DNA of 64,000 nt, taken from JAKPQE01 sp041397845. Its GTDB lineage: Bacteria; Pseudomonadota; Alphaproteobacteria; Rhizobiales; JAKPQE01. This document shows positions 7,527 to 17,364 of the stretch, piece by piece. The stretch covers positions 124,001 to 188,000 of the forward strand of contig JAWKVW010000005.1 in NCBI GenBank assembly GCA_041397845.1, read 5' to 3'. Made by a program: the position numbers and the translations under genes. Position 1 is the stretch's first letter, and every line of letters starts with the position of its first letter. The notes beneath the pieces are model-generated. The model saw only the letters and a program-made list of their open reading frames with translations, made no database searches and had not been told where the DNA came from.

Positions 7527-8588
7527 TCAGCTCTTTGCCGGCCCGTCCTTGCGTGCCTTTTCGGCGGCAAGGTTCTTCAACAGGGTAATCTCGCGGAACC
7601 ACTCGCGCACGGGCTTTGCCGGCGAGCCGCCCCAGCGGGCGCCCGGCGGCACATCGCTGGCGATGTTGCTGGAGGCGGCGATCTGCGCGCCCATGCCGAC
7701 GCGGACATGACCGATGCAGCCGACCTGGCCGCCGAGGACGACGAAGTCCTCCAGCGTGGTGCTGCCGGAAATTCCGGTCTGCGAGACGATGACGCAATGA
7801 CGGCCCATGACGACGTTGTGGCCGATCTGGACGAGGTTATCGATCTTCGTTCCCTCGCCGATGATGGTGTCGCGGTTGGCGCCGCGATCGATCGTCGTGT
7901 TGGCGCCGATCTCGACGTCATCCTGGATGATGACGCGGCCGACCTGCGGCACCTTCAGATGACCCTGCGGGCCCATGGCGAAGCCGAAGCCGTCCTGACC
8001 GACGCGCACGCCGGGATGGATGATGACGCGATTGCCGAGCAGCGCGTGAATGAGCGTCGCGCCCGGGCCGACATAGCCGTCGCGGCCGACGCGGACGCCG
8101 GCACCGACACCGGCGCCGGAGCAGATGACCGTGCCACGGCCGACTTCGGCACCGGCGCCGACGACGGCACCCGGCTCGATCGTCGCACCGTCCTCGATGC
8201 GGGCGCTCTCATGGACATGCGCACCGGCGGCGACGCCGGCCTCGCCGCCAAACGCACCCTCGAGACGGACGGCGGCGGGGAACAGGCGGGCCGAGACCCT
8301 GGCGAACGAGCGATACGGATCGGCCGCCTCCAGCACCGTCTTGCCGGCCGGCGCCTTGTCGGCATATCTGCGGCCGAGGATGATGACCGAGGCGCCTGTC
8401 GTTGCCAGTGCCGGGGCGTATTTCGGATTGTCGAGGAAGGCGAGGTCGCCATCAGAGGCATGCTCGAGCGGGGCCACGCCGGCAATGGTCGCGGTCTCGT
8501 CGCCGGCAACGAGACGGGCGCCAGTCAGCTCGATGATCTCTGCCACGGAAACCGGCGCTGCCGGCCGGAAGAACACGGGGTCGCTCAT
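7527..8588 (-). CDS. lpxD: UDP-3-O-(3-hydroxyacyl)glucosamine N-acyltransferase
   Basis: 353 residues. LpxD adds the second 3-hydroxyacyl chain in lipid A synthesis. An N-terminal uridine-binding domain is followed by a long hexapeptide-repeat beta helix from about residue 110 to 310. HPGVRVGQDGFGFA near residue 210 carries the conserved catalytic His region, and TTIDRGANRDTIIGEGTKID is typical. The start MSDPVFFRPAAPV at 8586-8588 has GGAG 9 bases upstream; an in-frame extension upstream looks non-coding. It is followed by fabZ after 93 bases. Confidence 0.95.
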   Translation of the reverse strand: MSDPVFFRPAAPVSVAEIIELTGARLVAGDETATIAGVAPLEHASDGDLAFLDNPKYAPALATTGASVIILGRRYADKAPAGKTVLEAADPYRSFARVSARLFPAAVRLEGAFGGEAGVAAGAHVHESARIEDGATIEPGAVVGAGAEVGRGTVICSGAGVGAGVRVGRDGYVGPGATLIHALLGNRVIIHPGVRVGQDGFGFAMGPQGHLKVPQVGRVIIQDDVEIGANTTIDRGANRDTIIGEGTKIDNLVQIGHNVVMGRHCVIVSQTGISGSTTLEDFVVLGGQVGCIGHVRVGMGAQIAASSNIASDVPPGARWGGSPAKPVREWFREITLLKNLAAEKARKDGPAKS

Positions 8589-8820
8589 CGGACGCCACTC
8601 CACTTTCTCGGCCGCAAACCGTTTCCCGATCAAGGGAAAGGCCGAGGCCACGCCTTCGTTCGTTTTATCGCAAATCCGGCTGGATGACAGTTCCAGTCGA
8701 CGGGAATTTGCAGCGAAAGCCGGTCAAACCGACATGTGTGCGCGGGCAGCTCGGTCCGGCGGAACAAGGCCGGCGGCTGATCGGCAGCCCGGCTTGCTGC
8801 CGGACAGGTCGTTGACAAGC
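8589..8820 (-). promoter_or_regulatory. lpxD upstream region
   Basis: No gene is visible between the bamA terminator and lpxD. In related genomes bamA and lpxD are usually in one transcript. Here a terminator lies between them, so a promoter for lpxD-fabZ-lpxA-lpxI-lpxB is expected in this stretch. I could not pick out a convincing -35/-10 pair. Confidence 0.3.
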
Positions 8821-8848
8821 AAAGGCCGCCGAGTTTCCCCGGCGGCCC
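8821..8848 (-). terminator. Terminator downstream of bamA
   Basis: GGCCGCCG (8824-8831) pairs with CGGCGGCC (8840-8847). On the minus strand the stem is followed by TTT. It lies 113 bases beyond the bamA stop. The short T run suggests partial termination. Confidence 0.6.
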
Positions 8849-8960
8849 GCATTATCCAAACCGGAGACCCGAGAGAGCTGCCGAAAGCGGCAAAGCCTGA
8901 ACTCCCAAGCCAATTCCGGGTCCGTCCGGCGAGCGGCCGCTAAGCCACCCGCCGCCGGGA

Positions 8961-11324
8961 TCAGAAGTTGGTGCCGCCGCTGAAGCGGAAGATCTGCGTC
9001 TGGTCGTAGTCTTCCTTCGACGTGGCATAGGCGAAGTCGGCGCGCAGCGGACCGAACGGCGACTTCCAGATGATCGAGCCACCAACCGACGAGCGGACCG
9101 AGCTGTCGTCAGCAACGTTCGCCGGGTTGAGGGTGCCGATATCACCGACATCGTAGAGCGAACCGGCATCAGCAAAGACCGCGCCGCGCAGGCCGAGCTC
9201 CGGCGGCAGGCCCCAGATCGGGAACTGCAGCTCGGCCGTGGCCGACCAGAACATGGTGCCGCCGAGGGCGTCGCCATTGGAACCCTTGGTCAGGTCGCGC
9301 GGGCCATAGCCGGCCGAGTCGAAGCCGCGGATGGTCTCGCCGCCCTTGAAGAAGCTGTCCATGATGCGGACATCATCACTACCAAGCCCATTGATCATGC
9401 CGCCCTTGGCCTTGACGACGCCGACGATACCCCAGTCCGGAACCAGCTCGCGATAGGCGCGCGCCTCGACCGTGGTCTTGACGTACCGCACATCGCCACC
9501 GACGCCAGCGAAGTCCTGGGTCAGATCGGCATAGTAGCCAAAGCGCGGGTCGAGCTTGTTGTCGCGTGTATCATAGACCAGCGAGTAGCCGACCGACGAA
9601 ACGATGGTCTTGCCTTCGGCCTGCTTCAGCGCCAACGACGCCTCGCCATCACTTGCTACATTGTTCTTCAGGGCTGCCGGGATGGTGATTTCCTGCCGGA
9701 AAATTTGGTAGTTCACCTGCAGGCCAAGATGGTCGGTGATCGGGAAACCGAAGCGGATGCCGCCACCGGTTGTCTCGGAGTCGTAGGAATAGGTGCTCGA
9801 GCTCTCCGAGATGCGCCGGTAGGCATCGAAGCCGGCCGAGATGCGCTGGCCGAGGAAGTACGGCTCGGTGAACGAGAAGTCGATCGTGCGCTTGTTCTCG
9901 CCGCCACCGACCTGCAGCTTCACGTACTGGCCACGGCCAAGGAAGTTGCGCTCGGAGAGACGAACGTCGCCGATGACGCCATCGCCAGTCGAATAACCAA
10001 CACCGAAGGAGAGCTCGCCGGTGGCCTTCTCGACGACATCGACATTGAGGACGATGCGATCGGGAGCGGTGCCCGGAGAGGTCGAGACGCTGACGCTCTC
10101 GAAGAAGCCAAGCTCGTTCAGGCGGCGCTCGGCGCGATCGACCAGCACGCGATTATAGGCATCGCCCTCGCCGAGATCGATCTCGCGGCGAATGACGTAA
10201 TCGCGGGTGCGGCTGTTGCCGCGGATGTCGATGCGCTCGACGTAGACGCGCGGGCCTTCGTCGATCGTGTAGGTCAGCGAGATCGTGTGGTTCTCGTAGT
10301 CACGCTCGCCACGCGGGCGAACCTGCACGAAGGCATAGCCCTTCTCGGCCGCGGCAATGGTCAGATCCTCAAGGGTCTTTTCCACTTCCTCGGCGCTATA
10401 GGTCTTGCCGGTGCGAGTGCGGGCGGACGAGGCCATCGAGCCGGCGTCGATCTCGGAGAGCGCGCTGTCGACGACGATGTCGCCGTAGGTGTACTTCTCG
10501 CCCTCGTCGAGCGTGAAGGTCACAAAGAAGATGTTGCGCTCGCGATCAAGGTCGGCGACCGCGGAAACGACGCGGAAGTCGGCATAGCCATGGTTCAGGT
10601 AGAAGCGGCGCAGGCGCTCCTGGTCGGCAGCCAGACGGTCCGGGTCATAGGTGTCGGTGTTCTTCAGCCAGCTCAGCCAGTTCTTCTGGGCGGTCTGCAC
10701 GACATCGCGCAGCTTGCCGTCCGAATAGGACCTGTTGCCGATGAAATTGATGCGCGCGACGGCGGTCTTGTCGCCCTCGTCGATCTCGAAGACGAGATTG
10801 ACGCGGCCATCATCAAGCTCGATGACCTTCGGCTCGACATGCGCACCGAAGCGGCCGGACCGGCGATAGCCCTCAAGCAGGCGCTGGGTGTCGCCCTGCA
10901 CCTTGGCGCGGGTGAGCACGGAACGCGGCTTCGATTCGACGATGCTGAGCAGCGCCTCGTCCTTCAGCTTCTTGTTGCCCTCGAAGCTGACGCGATTGAT
11001 GGTCGGGTTCTCGACGACCGTGACGACCAGCGAGCCGCCCGACGGCGCGATACGGACGTCGGAGAACAGCCCGGTCGCGAACAGGGCCTTCAGCGATTCG
11101 TCGATATCAGCGGTTCCGTAGGACTGACCGGGCTTGATCGTCAGGTAGGACCGAACGGTCTCCTCCTCGACGCGCCTGTTGCCATTCACAACAATCCGGC
11201 TCGCTGTTGCAGCGTATGCGGCGCTCGTTCCGGAGACCCCGGCGACGTCCGGCATAACCGGAGCCAGGATCATGACGGCGGCGGCAAACGCTGCCCATTT
11301 CGAAAATTTCGACAAGACTCTCAT
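8961..11324 (-). CDS. bamA: Outer-membrane protein assembly factor BamA
   Basis: 787 residues, normal for BamA. It is the essential beta-barrel insertase of the BAM complex. A signal peptide ends near SAAYA-ATASRIVV (residue 38). Five POTRA domains follow (each with G-x-R or GN motifs, e.g. GNRRVEEETVRSYL, GNSRTRDYVIRREIDLGEGD), then a 16-strand barrel from about residue 400. The loop 6 motif reads IRGFDSAGYGPRD, and the last strand ends FRFSGGTNF, with the terminal aromatic residue expected of barrel proteins. The start at 11322-11324 was chosen because it directly precedes the signal peptide. It follows rseP by 189 bases. Confidence 0.96.
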   Translation of the reverse strand: MRVLSKFSKWAAFAAAVMILAPVMPDVAGVSGTSAAYAATASRIVVNGNRRVEEETVRSYLTIKPGQSYGTADIDESLKALFATGLFSDVRIAPSGGSLVVTVVENPTINRVSFEGNKKLKDEALLSIVESKPRSVLTRAKVQGDTQRLLEGYRRSGRFGAHVEPKVIELDDGRVNLVFEIDEGDKTAVARINFIGNRSYSDGKLRDVVQTAQKNWLSWLKNTDTYDPDRLAADQERLRRFYLNHGYADFRVVSAVADLDRERNIFFVTFTLDEGEKYTYGDIVVDSALSEIDAGSMASSARTRTGKTYSAEEVEKTLEDLTIAAAEKGYAFVQVRPRGERDYENHTISLTYTIDEGPRVYVERIDIRGNSRTRDYVIRREIDLGEGDAYNRVLVDRAERRLNELGFFESVSVSTSPGTAPDRIVLNVDVVEKATGELSFGVGYSTGDGVIGDVRLSERNFLGRGQYVKLQVGGGENKRTIDFSFTEPYFLGQRISAGFDAYRRISESSSTYSYDSETTGGGIRFGFPITDHLGLQVNYQIFRQEITIPAALKNNVASDGEASLALKQAEGKTIVSSVGYSLVYDTRDNKLDPRFGYYADLTQDFAGVGGDVRYVKTTVEARAYRELVPDWGIVGVVKAKGGMINGLGSDDVRIMDSFFKGGETIRGFDSAGYGPRDLTKGSNGDALGGTMFWSATAELQFPIWGLPPELGLRGAVFADAGSLYDVGDIGTLNPANVADDSSVRSSVGGSIIWKSPFGPLRADFAYATSKEDYDQTQIFRFSGGTNF

Positions 11325-11513
11325 GAGGCTCGCGCACCTTTGTGTTGTTTTGGCATCCCCCGGCGGCGCTGTCGGGGTCCGGATTCCCTCACCCGAACAC
11401 CGTGCTTTTACAGTGTTTTCAGCCATGCGCAAGGTCGCGAAACGGCTAACCGGCCATTTTCTGGCGGACAGTTGCCGAGGCGCCACGGCCCGTCATCGCT
11501 TGTGGCCGGAGAA

Positions 11514-12656
11514 TCAGGAGACAAGACGGAGGATATCGTTCCCCGTGACGAAAAGGATCAGCATCATCAACAGGGCAAAGCCGACGCGGAAGCCGAATTC
11601 CTGGGTCTTTTCGCTGAGCGGGCGACCCCTGACGGCCTCGATGACGTAGTAGACGAGGTGACCGCCATCGAGCATCGGCACCGGCAGAAGATTGAGGATG
11701 CCGATCGATACCGAAATCACCGCGATCATGTTGACGAGCGCGGCAAAGCCGATTTCGGCAACGTCGCCGGACGTCTTGGCAATGCGAACCGGGCCGCCGA
11801 GCTGGTCGGCGGATTCGCGCCCGGAGACGAGGCGGCCGAGGAAGACCATCGAGCGCTCGACGACGCGCCAGGTCTGCACCGTGCCCTCGACGAGGGCGGA
11901 GGGCAGCGAATAGCGCTCGGTGATGATGTCGTCGGCCGAGACCGAGCGGGAAATGCCGAGCACGCCGACGCGATTCTTGTTGCCGAAGGGATCGACCATT
12001 TCCTGGCGGCGCGGGGTTGCGGTCAGGCTGGTCTCGACGCCACCGCGATCGACGACGATCGAGAGCGGGGTGTCGGCGGCCAGCGTGACGATCGCCTGAA
12101 CGTCGGTGAACGCCTTCATCGGGCTGCCGTCGATCGACAGGATGAGGTCGCCGGCCTTGAAACCGGCCGTTTCGGCAGCGCTGCCCGGCACGACGGAATC
12201 GACCCGCGGCACGGTGTACTGCCGGCCATAGGCCGCAAAAAGCATCGTGAAAACGACGATGGCGAGGATGAAATTGGCAATCGGGCCGGCGGCGACGATC
12301 GCCGAGCGCCAGCCGACGGACTTGCCGGCAAGGCTGTTGCGGCGCACGTCCTCAGGCATGGCGGCGATGGCGTCGGCATCGGGCACGCTCGCGGCGTTCT
12401 CGTCGCCGAGGAACTTCACGTAGCCGCCGAGCGGGATCATCGACAGGCGCCAGCGGGTGCCGTGGCGATCGTTGAAACCGACGATTTCGCGGCCAAAACC
12501 GACCGAGAAGACCTCGACCGTGACGCCGGCCCAGCGGGCGACGAGGAAATGGCCGAGTTCGTGGAAAAACACGACGACGGTCAGGACGAACAGGAAGGCC
12601 GGGGCACCGGTCACGAGCCAGTGGCCAAGACCGGAAATGCCATCGACAAAACTCAT
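11514..12656 (-). CDS. rseP: Site-2 zinc metalloprotease RseP
   Basis: 380 residues, inner-membrane intramembrane protease that cleaves anti-sigma factors and remnant signal peptides. The zinc motif HELGH is near residue 33 in the first membrane segment. A PDZ domain (VVPGSAAETAGFKAGDLILS) occupies about 150-230, and the third zinc ligand lies in LLPVPMLDGGHL near residue 325. Four membrane segments are evident. The ATG at 12654-12656 follows a GAGGTGA ribosome binding site; a TTG one codon upstream is also possible. Confidence 0.95.
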   Translation of the reverse strand: MSFVDGISGLGHWLVTGAPAFLFVLTVVVFFHELGHFLVARWAGVTVEVFSVGFGREIVGFNDRHGTRWRLSMIPLGGYVKFLGDENAASVPDADAIAAMPEDVRRNSLAGKSVGWRSAIVAAGPIANFILAIVVFTMLFAAYGRQYTVPRVDSVVPGSAAETAGFKAGDLILSIDGSPMKAFTDVQAIVTLAADTPLSIVVDRGGVETSLTATPRRQEMVDPFGNKNRVGVLGISRSVSADDIITERYSLPSALVEGTVQTWRVVERSMVFLGRLVSGRESADQLGGPVRIAKTSGDVAEIGFAALVNMIAVISVSIGILNLLPVPMLDGGHLVYYVIEAVRGRPLSEKTQEFGFRVGFALLMMLILFVTGNDILRLVS

Positions 12657-12774
12657 CAACTCACCTCGCGCAATGCAGCCGCTGCGCCCCCAATATAGGG
12701 GCAGAATGCCCGATATACAGCGGGACGCTTAAGTTTCCCTTGGCGCTGCGAACGGTTTGGCGGCCCTGCCCGCT

Positions 12775-14001
12775 TCAGGCGACCGTCATGGCGGCGGCAA
12801 TCCCCGGCAGCAGCGCCGCGGCGGTCTCGCGGGCATGGGCATCGAGTGCCAGCACATCGGCGAGCGAGGAGAATTCGGCCGGCGCGTTTTCGGCCTCAAG
12901 CCGCGACAGCGTTTCCTCACAAAGGGCCGGAATGCCGAAATAGGGCAGCCGCCCCTCGAGGAAGGCGGCAACGGCGATCTCGTTGGCGGCGTTGAGCACG
13001 TTGGTCGCGGCGGTGCCGCGCCGCAGGGCGGCAAGCGCCAGCCCGAGCGCCGGGAAGCGCTCCATGTCCGGCGCCTCGAAGGTCAACTGGCCGATGGCGG
13101 CAAGATCGAGCCGGGCGCTCGGCGCCGGGCCGCGCGCCGGCCAGTTGAGGCAATATGAAATCGGGGTGCGCATGTCCGGGCTGCCGAGCTGGGCGAGTAC
13201 CGAGCCATCGGAATAGGAAACGAGGCCGTGGACGATCGACTGGGGATGGACGAGGACGTCGAGCTGGTCCGCCGTCACCGGGAAAAGATGAAAGGCTTCA
13301 ATGACCTCGAAGCCCTTGTTCATCAACGTTGAGGAATCGATGGTGATCTTGGCGCCCATCTTCCAGTTCGGATGGCGCAGCGCCTCGGCCGGCGTGACGG
13401 TGGTCATGCGCTCGCGCGTGAAGGTGCGGAACGGCCCGCCCGACGCGGTCAGGATGACCTTTTCGATGCGCTCGGCGCGCTCGGCCTCGAAAACCTGGAA
13501 GATCGCGTTGTGCTCGGAATCGACCGGCAGGACGGTCGCGCCGCACGCCCGCGCCCGCGCCATGAAGAGGCCGCCGGCGCACACGAGGCTTTCCTTGTTG
13601 GCAAGGGCAACGGCGCTGCCGGCCTCGATCGCGGCCATGGCCGGCGGCAGGCCGGCGGCACCGATGATGCCGGCGACGACGAGATCGACGGGTTCGGCGG
13701 CGATTTCGACGAGCGCCTCGGCGCCGGCGGCGACCTCGATGCCGGTGCCGGCGAGGCGCTCCTTCAACTCGCCATAGGCGGCGGGATCAGCGACGACGGC
13801 CCGGCGGGCGCCGAGGGCGACGGCCTCGCTCGCCAGATCGGCGGCATTGCGGTTGGCGGTGACGTTCTCGACGACGAAGCGATCCGGCTCACGCTTGACG
13901 AGATCAAGGGTCGAGGCGCCGATCGAGCCGGTGGCGCCGAGAACGGTCAATCGCCGCGGCCCGGCTGCGGTGACGGGCTTCATTCCACTGTCGGCTACCA
14001 T
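12775..14001 (-). CDS. dxr: 1-deoxy-D-xylulose-5-phosphate reductoisomerase
   Basis: 408 residues. Dxr converts DXP to 2-C-methylerythritol 4-phosphate, the committed MEP-pathway step for isoprenoids, including the undecaprenyl chain made by the neighbouring uppS. NADPH-binding LGATGSIGASTLDLV is near residue 20, ALANKESLVCAGG near 130, the metal-binding LPVDSEHNAIFQ near 155 and HPNWKMGAKITIDSSTLMNKG near 210. The ATG at 13999-14001 has GAGGGG 8 bases upstream and overlaps the cdsA stop by 3 bases or more; a second ATG six codons on lacks a good site. Confidence 0.95.
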   Translation of the reverse strand: MVADSGMKPVTAAGPRRLTVLGATGSIGASTLDLVKREPDRFVVENVTANRNAADLASEAVALGARRAVVADPAAYGELKERLAGTGIEVAAGAEALVEIAAEPVDLVVAGIIGAAGLPPAMAAIEAGSAVALANKESLVCAGGLFMARARACGATVLPVDSEHNAIFQVFEAERAERIEKVILTASGGPFRTFTRERMTTVTPAEALRHPNWKMGAKITIDSSTLMNKGFEVIEAFHLFPVTADQLDVLVHPQSIVHGLVSYSDGSVLAQLGSPDMRTPISYCLNWPARGPAPSARLDLAAIGQLTFEAPDMERFPALGLALAALRRGTAATNVLNAANEIAVAAFLEGRLPYFGIPALCEETLSRLEAENAPAEFSSLADVLALDAHARETAAALLPGIAAAMTVA

Positions 14002-14845
14002 GCGAACAACCCCTCGGCCGGGGCGGCAAGGCCGGCGTGCAGCCAGCCGATGATGGCGGCGCCGACGGCGGCGGCGGCGAGGCCGTCAACCCGGTCCATG
14101 ACGCCGCCATGACCGGGGATGAGGCGGCTCAGATCCTTGACCCCGAAATGCCGCTTGAAGGCGGATTCCAGAAGGTCGCCTCCTGGGCGACGACGGAGAG
14201 GACGGCGGCGGCAAGGCCGACCGGCCAGAGGCGGACAACGCCGCCGTAGTGGGCGACGAGAACGCCGAAGACGATGGCGGCGGCGAGGCCGCCGAGAAAG
14301 CCGGACCAGGTCTTCTTCGGCGAAACCCTCGGCCAGAGCTTCGGGCCGCCGACGGAGCGGCCGACGAAATAGGCGAGGATATCGGTTGCCCAGACGACGA
14401 AGAAGATCCAGACCACGGCGAGGAGACCGTAGCCTTCGTCGGCGCGAAGGGCGACGAGGGCTACGCCGATGAGGCTTGCGTAGAGCATGCCGGCGGCGTG
14501 CCAGCGAAGACGCCCGCCGGAGAGCCAAAGCCCGACCGAGGCCGCGGCCAGCGCGGCAATGAAGACGAGCGCCATGTCGACCTCGCCGAGGGCGGCGATG
14601 AAGACGATCGCGGCAACGCCGCCATAGCCGGCCAGCGTTTCGGGATGGCGGGCATCATGGCCGGACACGGTTGCCCACTCATAGAAAACGGCAACGGCGA
14701 GCACGATCATGAAAAGGCCGAAAGCCGCACCGCCGGCCCAGGTGACACCGAGGGCGATCGGTGCAAGCACCAGCGCCGAAACAACACGCAGGAAGAGCTC
14801 GGATTTTCCCTTTGCGGGGGCGGCGGCGGATCCTGGCTCGGTCAC
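13995..14845 (-). CDS. cdsA: Phosphatidate cytidylyltransferase (one apparent frameshift)
   Basis: About 283 residues when repaired. CdsA makes CDP-diacylglycerol from phosphatidate and CTP at the inner membrane. Multiple hydrophobic segments are followed by WATDILAYFVGRSVGGPKLW and SPKKTWSGFLGG, the CTP/metal-binding signature. The expected end (GDLLESAFKRHFGVKDLSR, PGHGGVMDRVDGL) reads in another frame after a one-base loss near 14180. Both halves match the family closely, so I treat it as one gene. It starts by overlapping the uppS stop by 4 bases. Confidence 0.92.
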
Positions 14846-15618
14846 GTGGCTGCCCGCCCCTTCGAAGTCACGCCACCGAAGCGGCGGTCGCGGCCGCGGT
14901 ATTCGTCGATGGCCCGCTCGAGGTCCTCCGGCGTGAAATCCGGCCAGAGCACCGGCAGGAACACGAATTCGGAATAGGCTGCCTGCCAGAGCAGGAAATT
15001 CGACAGGCGCTGCTCGCCGCTGGTGCGGATGATCAGCTCGGGATCCGGAATGTCGGCGGTGTCGAGACGGCCGACGATCGCCGCGGCATCGATATCGGCC
15101 GCCCGGATGCGGCCGGCCTCGACATCCTCGGCGAGGCGGCGCACGGCCCGCTCGATCTCGTTACGGGCGCCGTAGTTGAAGGCGACGACGAGATTGAGGC
15201 CGGTGTTGGCCTTCGTCAGCTCCTCGGCCTCGTCGAGGAGGCCGCGAATGTCCTTAGACAGGTCGTCGCGGGCGCCGATGATTCGGACCCGGACATTGGC
15301 CTTGTGCAGATCGGCAAGGTCGCGCCGGATGAACAGGCGCAGGAGCCCCATGAGCTCGCGCACCTCGGTCGGCGGACGCGACCAGTTCTCGGAGGAAAAG
15401 CTGAAAAGCGTCAGGTACTCGATGCCGAGTTCGTCGGCATGACGGACGGTGGTGCGCAGCACCTCGACGCCCTTGCGGTGGCCGAAGGTGCGATCAAGCC
15501 CGCGGGCAGCGGCCCAGCGGCCGTTGCCGTCCATGATGATCGCGATGTGGCGGGGCACATGGCGATCCTCGTCGCGCAACTGATCGTCCCGCACCGCCGC
15601 CTTCTGGCCCGTCGTCAT
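14842..15618 (-). CDS. uppS: Undecaprenyl diphosphate synthase (cis-prenyltransferase)
   Basis: 258 residues. UppS extends farnesyl diphosphate with isopentenyl diphosphate to the C55 carrier lipid for peptidoglycan and O-antigen. IAIIMDGNGRWAAARGL near residue 27 carries the catalytic Asp, FSFSSENWSRP near 90 and IRTSGEQRLSNFLLWQAAYSE near 205 are the other signature blocks. It sits between frr and cdsA, in the usual order for the class, and is translationally coupled to cdsA (ATGA). Confidence 0.96.
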   Translation of the reverse strand: MTTGQKAAVRDDQLRDEDRHVPRHIAIIMDGNGRWAAARGLDRTFGHRKGVEVLRTTVRHADELGIEYLTLFSFSSENWSRPPTEVRELMGLLRLFIRRDLADLHKANVRVRIIGARDDLSKDIRGLLDEAEELTKANTGLNLVVAFNYGARNEIERAVRRLAEDVEAGRIRAADIDAAAIVGRLDTADIPDPELIIRTSGEQRLSNFLLWQAAYSEFVFLPVLWPDFTPEDLERAIDEYRGRDRRFGGVTSKGRAAT

Positions 15619-15660
15619 CGGCTCCCCGCGTCGCCTTCCCGCCGCCCCGATCGGCGCCGG

Positions 15661-16224
15661 TTACACCTGCATGATTTCGGCTTCCTTGGTAGCCAGCGCC
15701 TGATCGATCTCGGCGATGGTCTCGTCGGTCAGCTTCTGCACCTTGTCGGACTGGACGCGATGATCGTCCTGGCTGATGTTGCCGTCCTTCTCGAGCTTCT
15801 TCAGCAGTTCCATGCCGTCGCGGCGGACATGGCGGGCGGCGACACGGGCCTGCTCGGCGTATTTGTGCGCGACCTTGACGAGGTCGGCGCGGCGCTCGGC
15901 GTTCAGCTCCGGAATCGGAATGCGCAGGTGCTGGCCCTCGACGACCGGATTGAGGCCAAGGCTCGATTCGCGGATGGCGCGGTCGACGGCGTTGACGACG
16001 CCGCGATCCCAGACCTGGACGGAAATCGAGCGCGGCTCGGGCACGCTGACGGTGGCAACCTGATTCAGCGGCATCGGCGAGCCATAGGCCTCGACCACGA
16101 TCGGATCGAGCAGGCTGGCGGAGGCGCGGCCGGTGCGCAGACCGCCCAGTTCGCCCTTCAGCACCGAAACGGCGCCATGCATACGCCGCTGCAGATCCTT
16201 GATGTCCAGTGTCGCTTCGGTCAT
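15661..16224 (-). CDS. frr: Ribosome recycling factor
   Basis: 187 residues, standard length. With EF-G it splits post-termination ribosomes. The three-helix bundle and beta domain are recognisable: LKGELGGLRTGRASASLLDPI near residue 20, YGSPMPLNQVATV near 50, and VAARHVRRDGMELLKKLEKDG in the long C-terminal helix. The distance to uppS is 42 bases; pyrH lies 221 bases upstream, and that gap shows no gene. Confidence 0.96.
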   Translation of the reverse strand: MTEATLDIKDLQRRMHGAVSVLKGELGGLRTGRASASLLDPIVVEAYGSPMPLNQVATVSVPEPRSISVQVWDRGVVNAVDRAIRESSLGLNPVVEGQHLRIPIPELNAERRADLVKVAHKYAEQARVAARHVRRDGMELLKKLEKDGNISQDDHRVQSDKVQKLTDETIAEIDQALATKEAEIMQV

Positions 16225-16445
16225 TTCGTCCCGCCTCGTCTCAACTCCGAAGGGCTTCCCCCGGGCTCATCGCCAGCCGGGCTTATGCCGACCGTCCTGC
16301 CCTGCCCTTGCTGTTATTGTCCGGCGCGGCGCCCCTTGCGGCGTGCCACGCCCCACTCACATGCCGTTTCCCGCCGAAATCCAGTGCACCCGAATTCCGG
16401 CAGTGTCACGGCAAAACCTCGGGCCGACCATCCTGGCCGGCATTG

Positions 16446-17165
16446 TCATCCCTCCACGACCGTTGCCCGGCCGGTGCCGGCGACAACCGCCGCAAGGCTG
16501 CCCGGTTCGTGGATCGAGAAGACGATTATCGGTATCCGGTTGTCGCGGGCAAGCGCAATCGCTGCTGCGTCCATGACCTCAAGACCGCGATTGAGCACTT
16601 CCTGATGGGTCAGGCGGTCGAACCGGGTGGCGTTCGGGTCCTTTTTCGGGTCGGCCGAATAGATGCCGTCGACCTGGGTCGCCTTCAAAAGGGCATCGCA
16701 GCCCATCTCGGCAGCACGCAGGGCCGAGGCCGTGTCGGTCGTGAAGAACGGGTTGCCGGTTCCGCCGACGAAAATGACCACCCGCCCCTTCTCGAGGTGG
16801 CGCAGGGCGCGCGCCTGGACGAAGGGCTCGCAGACGGTCGGCATGGCGACGCCGGAGACGACGCGGGCGGCAATGCCCTCGCGGCCGAAGGCATCGCGCA
16901 GGGCCAGGCCGTTCATCACGGTCGCCAGCATGCCCATGTGGTCGCCGGTGACGCGATCGCCACCCTTGGCGGCAACCTGCACGCCGCGGAAGATGTTGCC
17001 ACCACCGACGACCACGGCAACCTCGACGCCGGACTGCACGATGCCGGCGATGTCGCCGACGATGCGCGAGACGACGGCCGGGTCAATGCCATAGCCCTGA
17101 CTGCCCATCAGCGCCTCGCCGGAAACCTTGAGCAGGATACGGCGGTAGCGGGGGGCGTTCGGCAT
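16446..17165 (-). CDS. pyrH: Uridylate kinase
   Basis: 239 residues. Bacterial UMP kinase (amino-acid kinase fold, hexameric) makes UDP from UMP and ATP. RILLKVSGEALMG near residue 8, VAVVVGGGNIFRG near 45, FVGGTGNPFFTTDTASALRA near 130 and KATQVDGIYSADPKKDPNAT near 155 are diagnostic. AGGGA lies 9 bases before the ATG. An imperfect GC-rich hairpin at 17317-17342, between tsf and pyrH, lacks a T run, so read-through from tsf is likely. Confidence 0.96.
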   Translation of the reverse strand: MPNAPRYRRILLKVSGEALMGSQGYGIDPAVVSRIVGDIAGIVQSGVEVAVVVGGGNIFRGVQVAAKGGDRVTGDHMGMLATVMNGLALRDAFGREGIAARVVSGVAMPTVCEPFVQARALRHLEKGRVVIFVGGTGNPFFTTDTASALRAAEMGCDALLKATQVDGIYSADPKKDPNATRFDRLTHQEVLNRGLEVMDAAAIALARDNRIPIIVFSIHEPGSLAAVVAGTGRATVVEG

Positions 17166-17364
17166 GGCGGCGGTTCCCTGAAGACGGGCGTCGTGCGGCC
17201 GTCATGGCTGCGCGAGAAATCGCCCGCAAGTTATTCTTTTTGCCGCGCTTTATTGTCCTTTGCGGGACTGGCGAAAGTGACTCGCCGCACGGCCAATGTC
17301 GATCTGGATACACGAAGGGCGCCGGGATGTCACCCGACGCCCTGCGCAAGCGGTGTAAAAGCGA

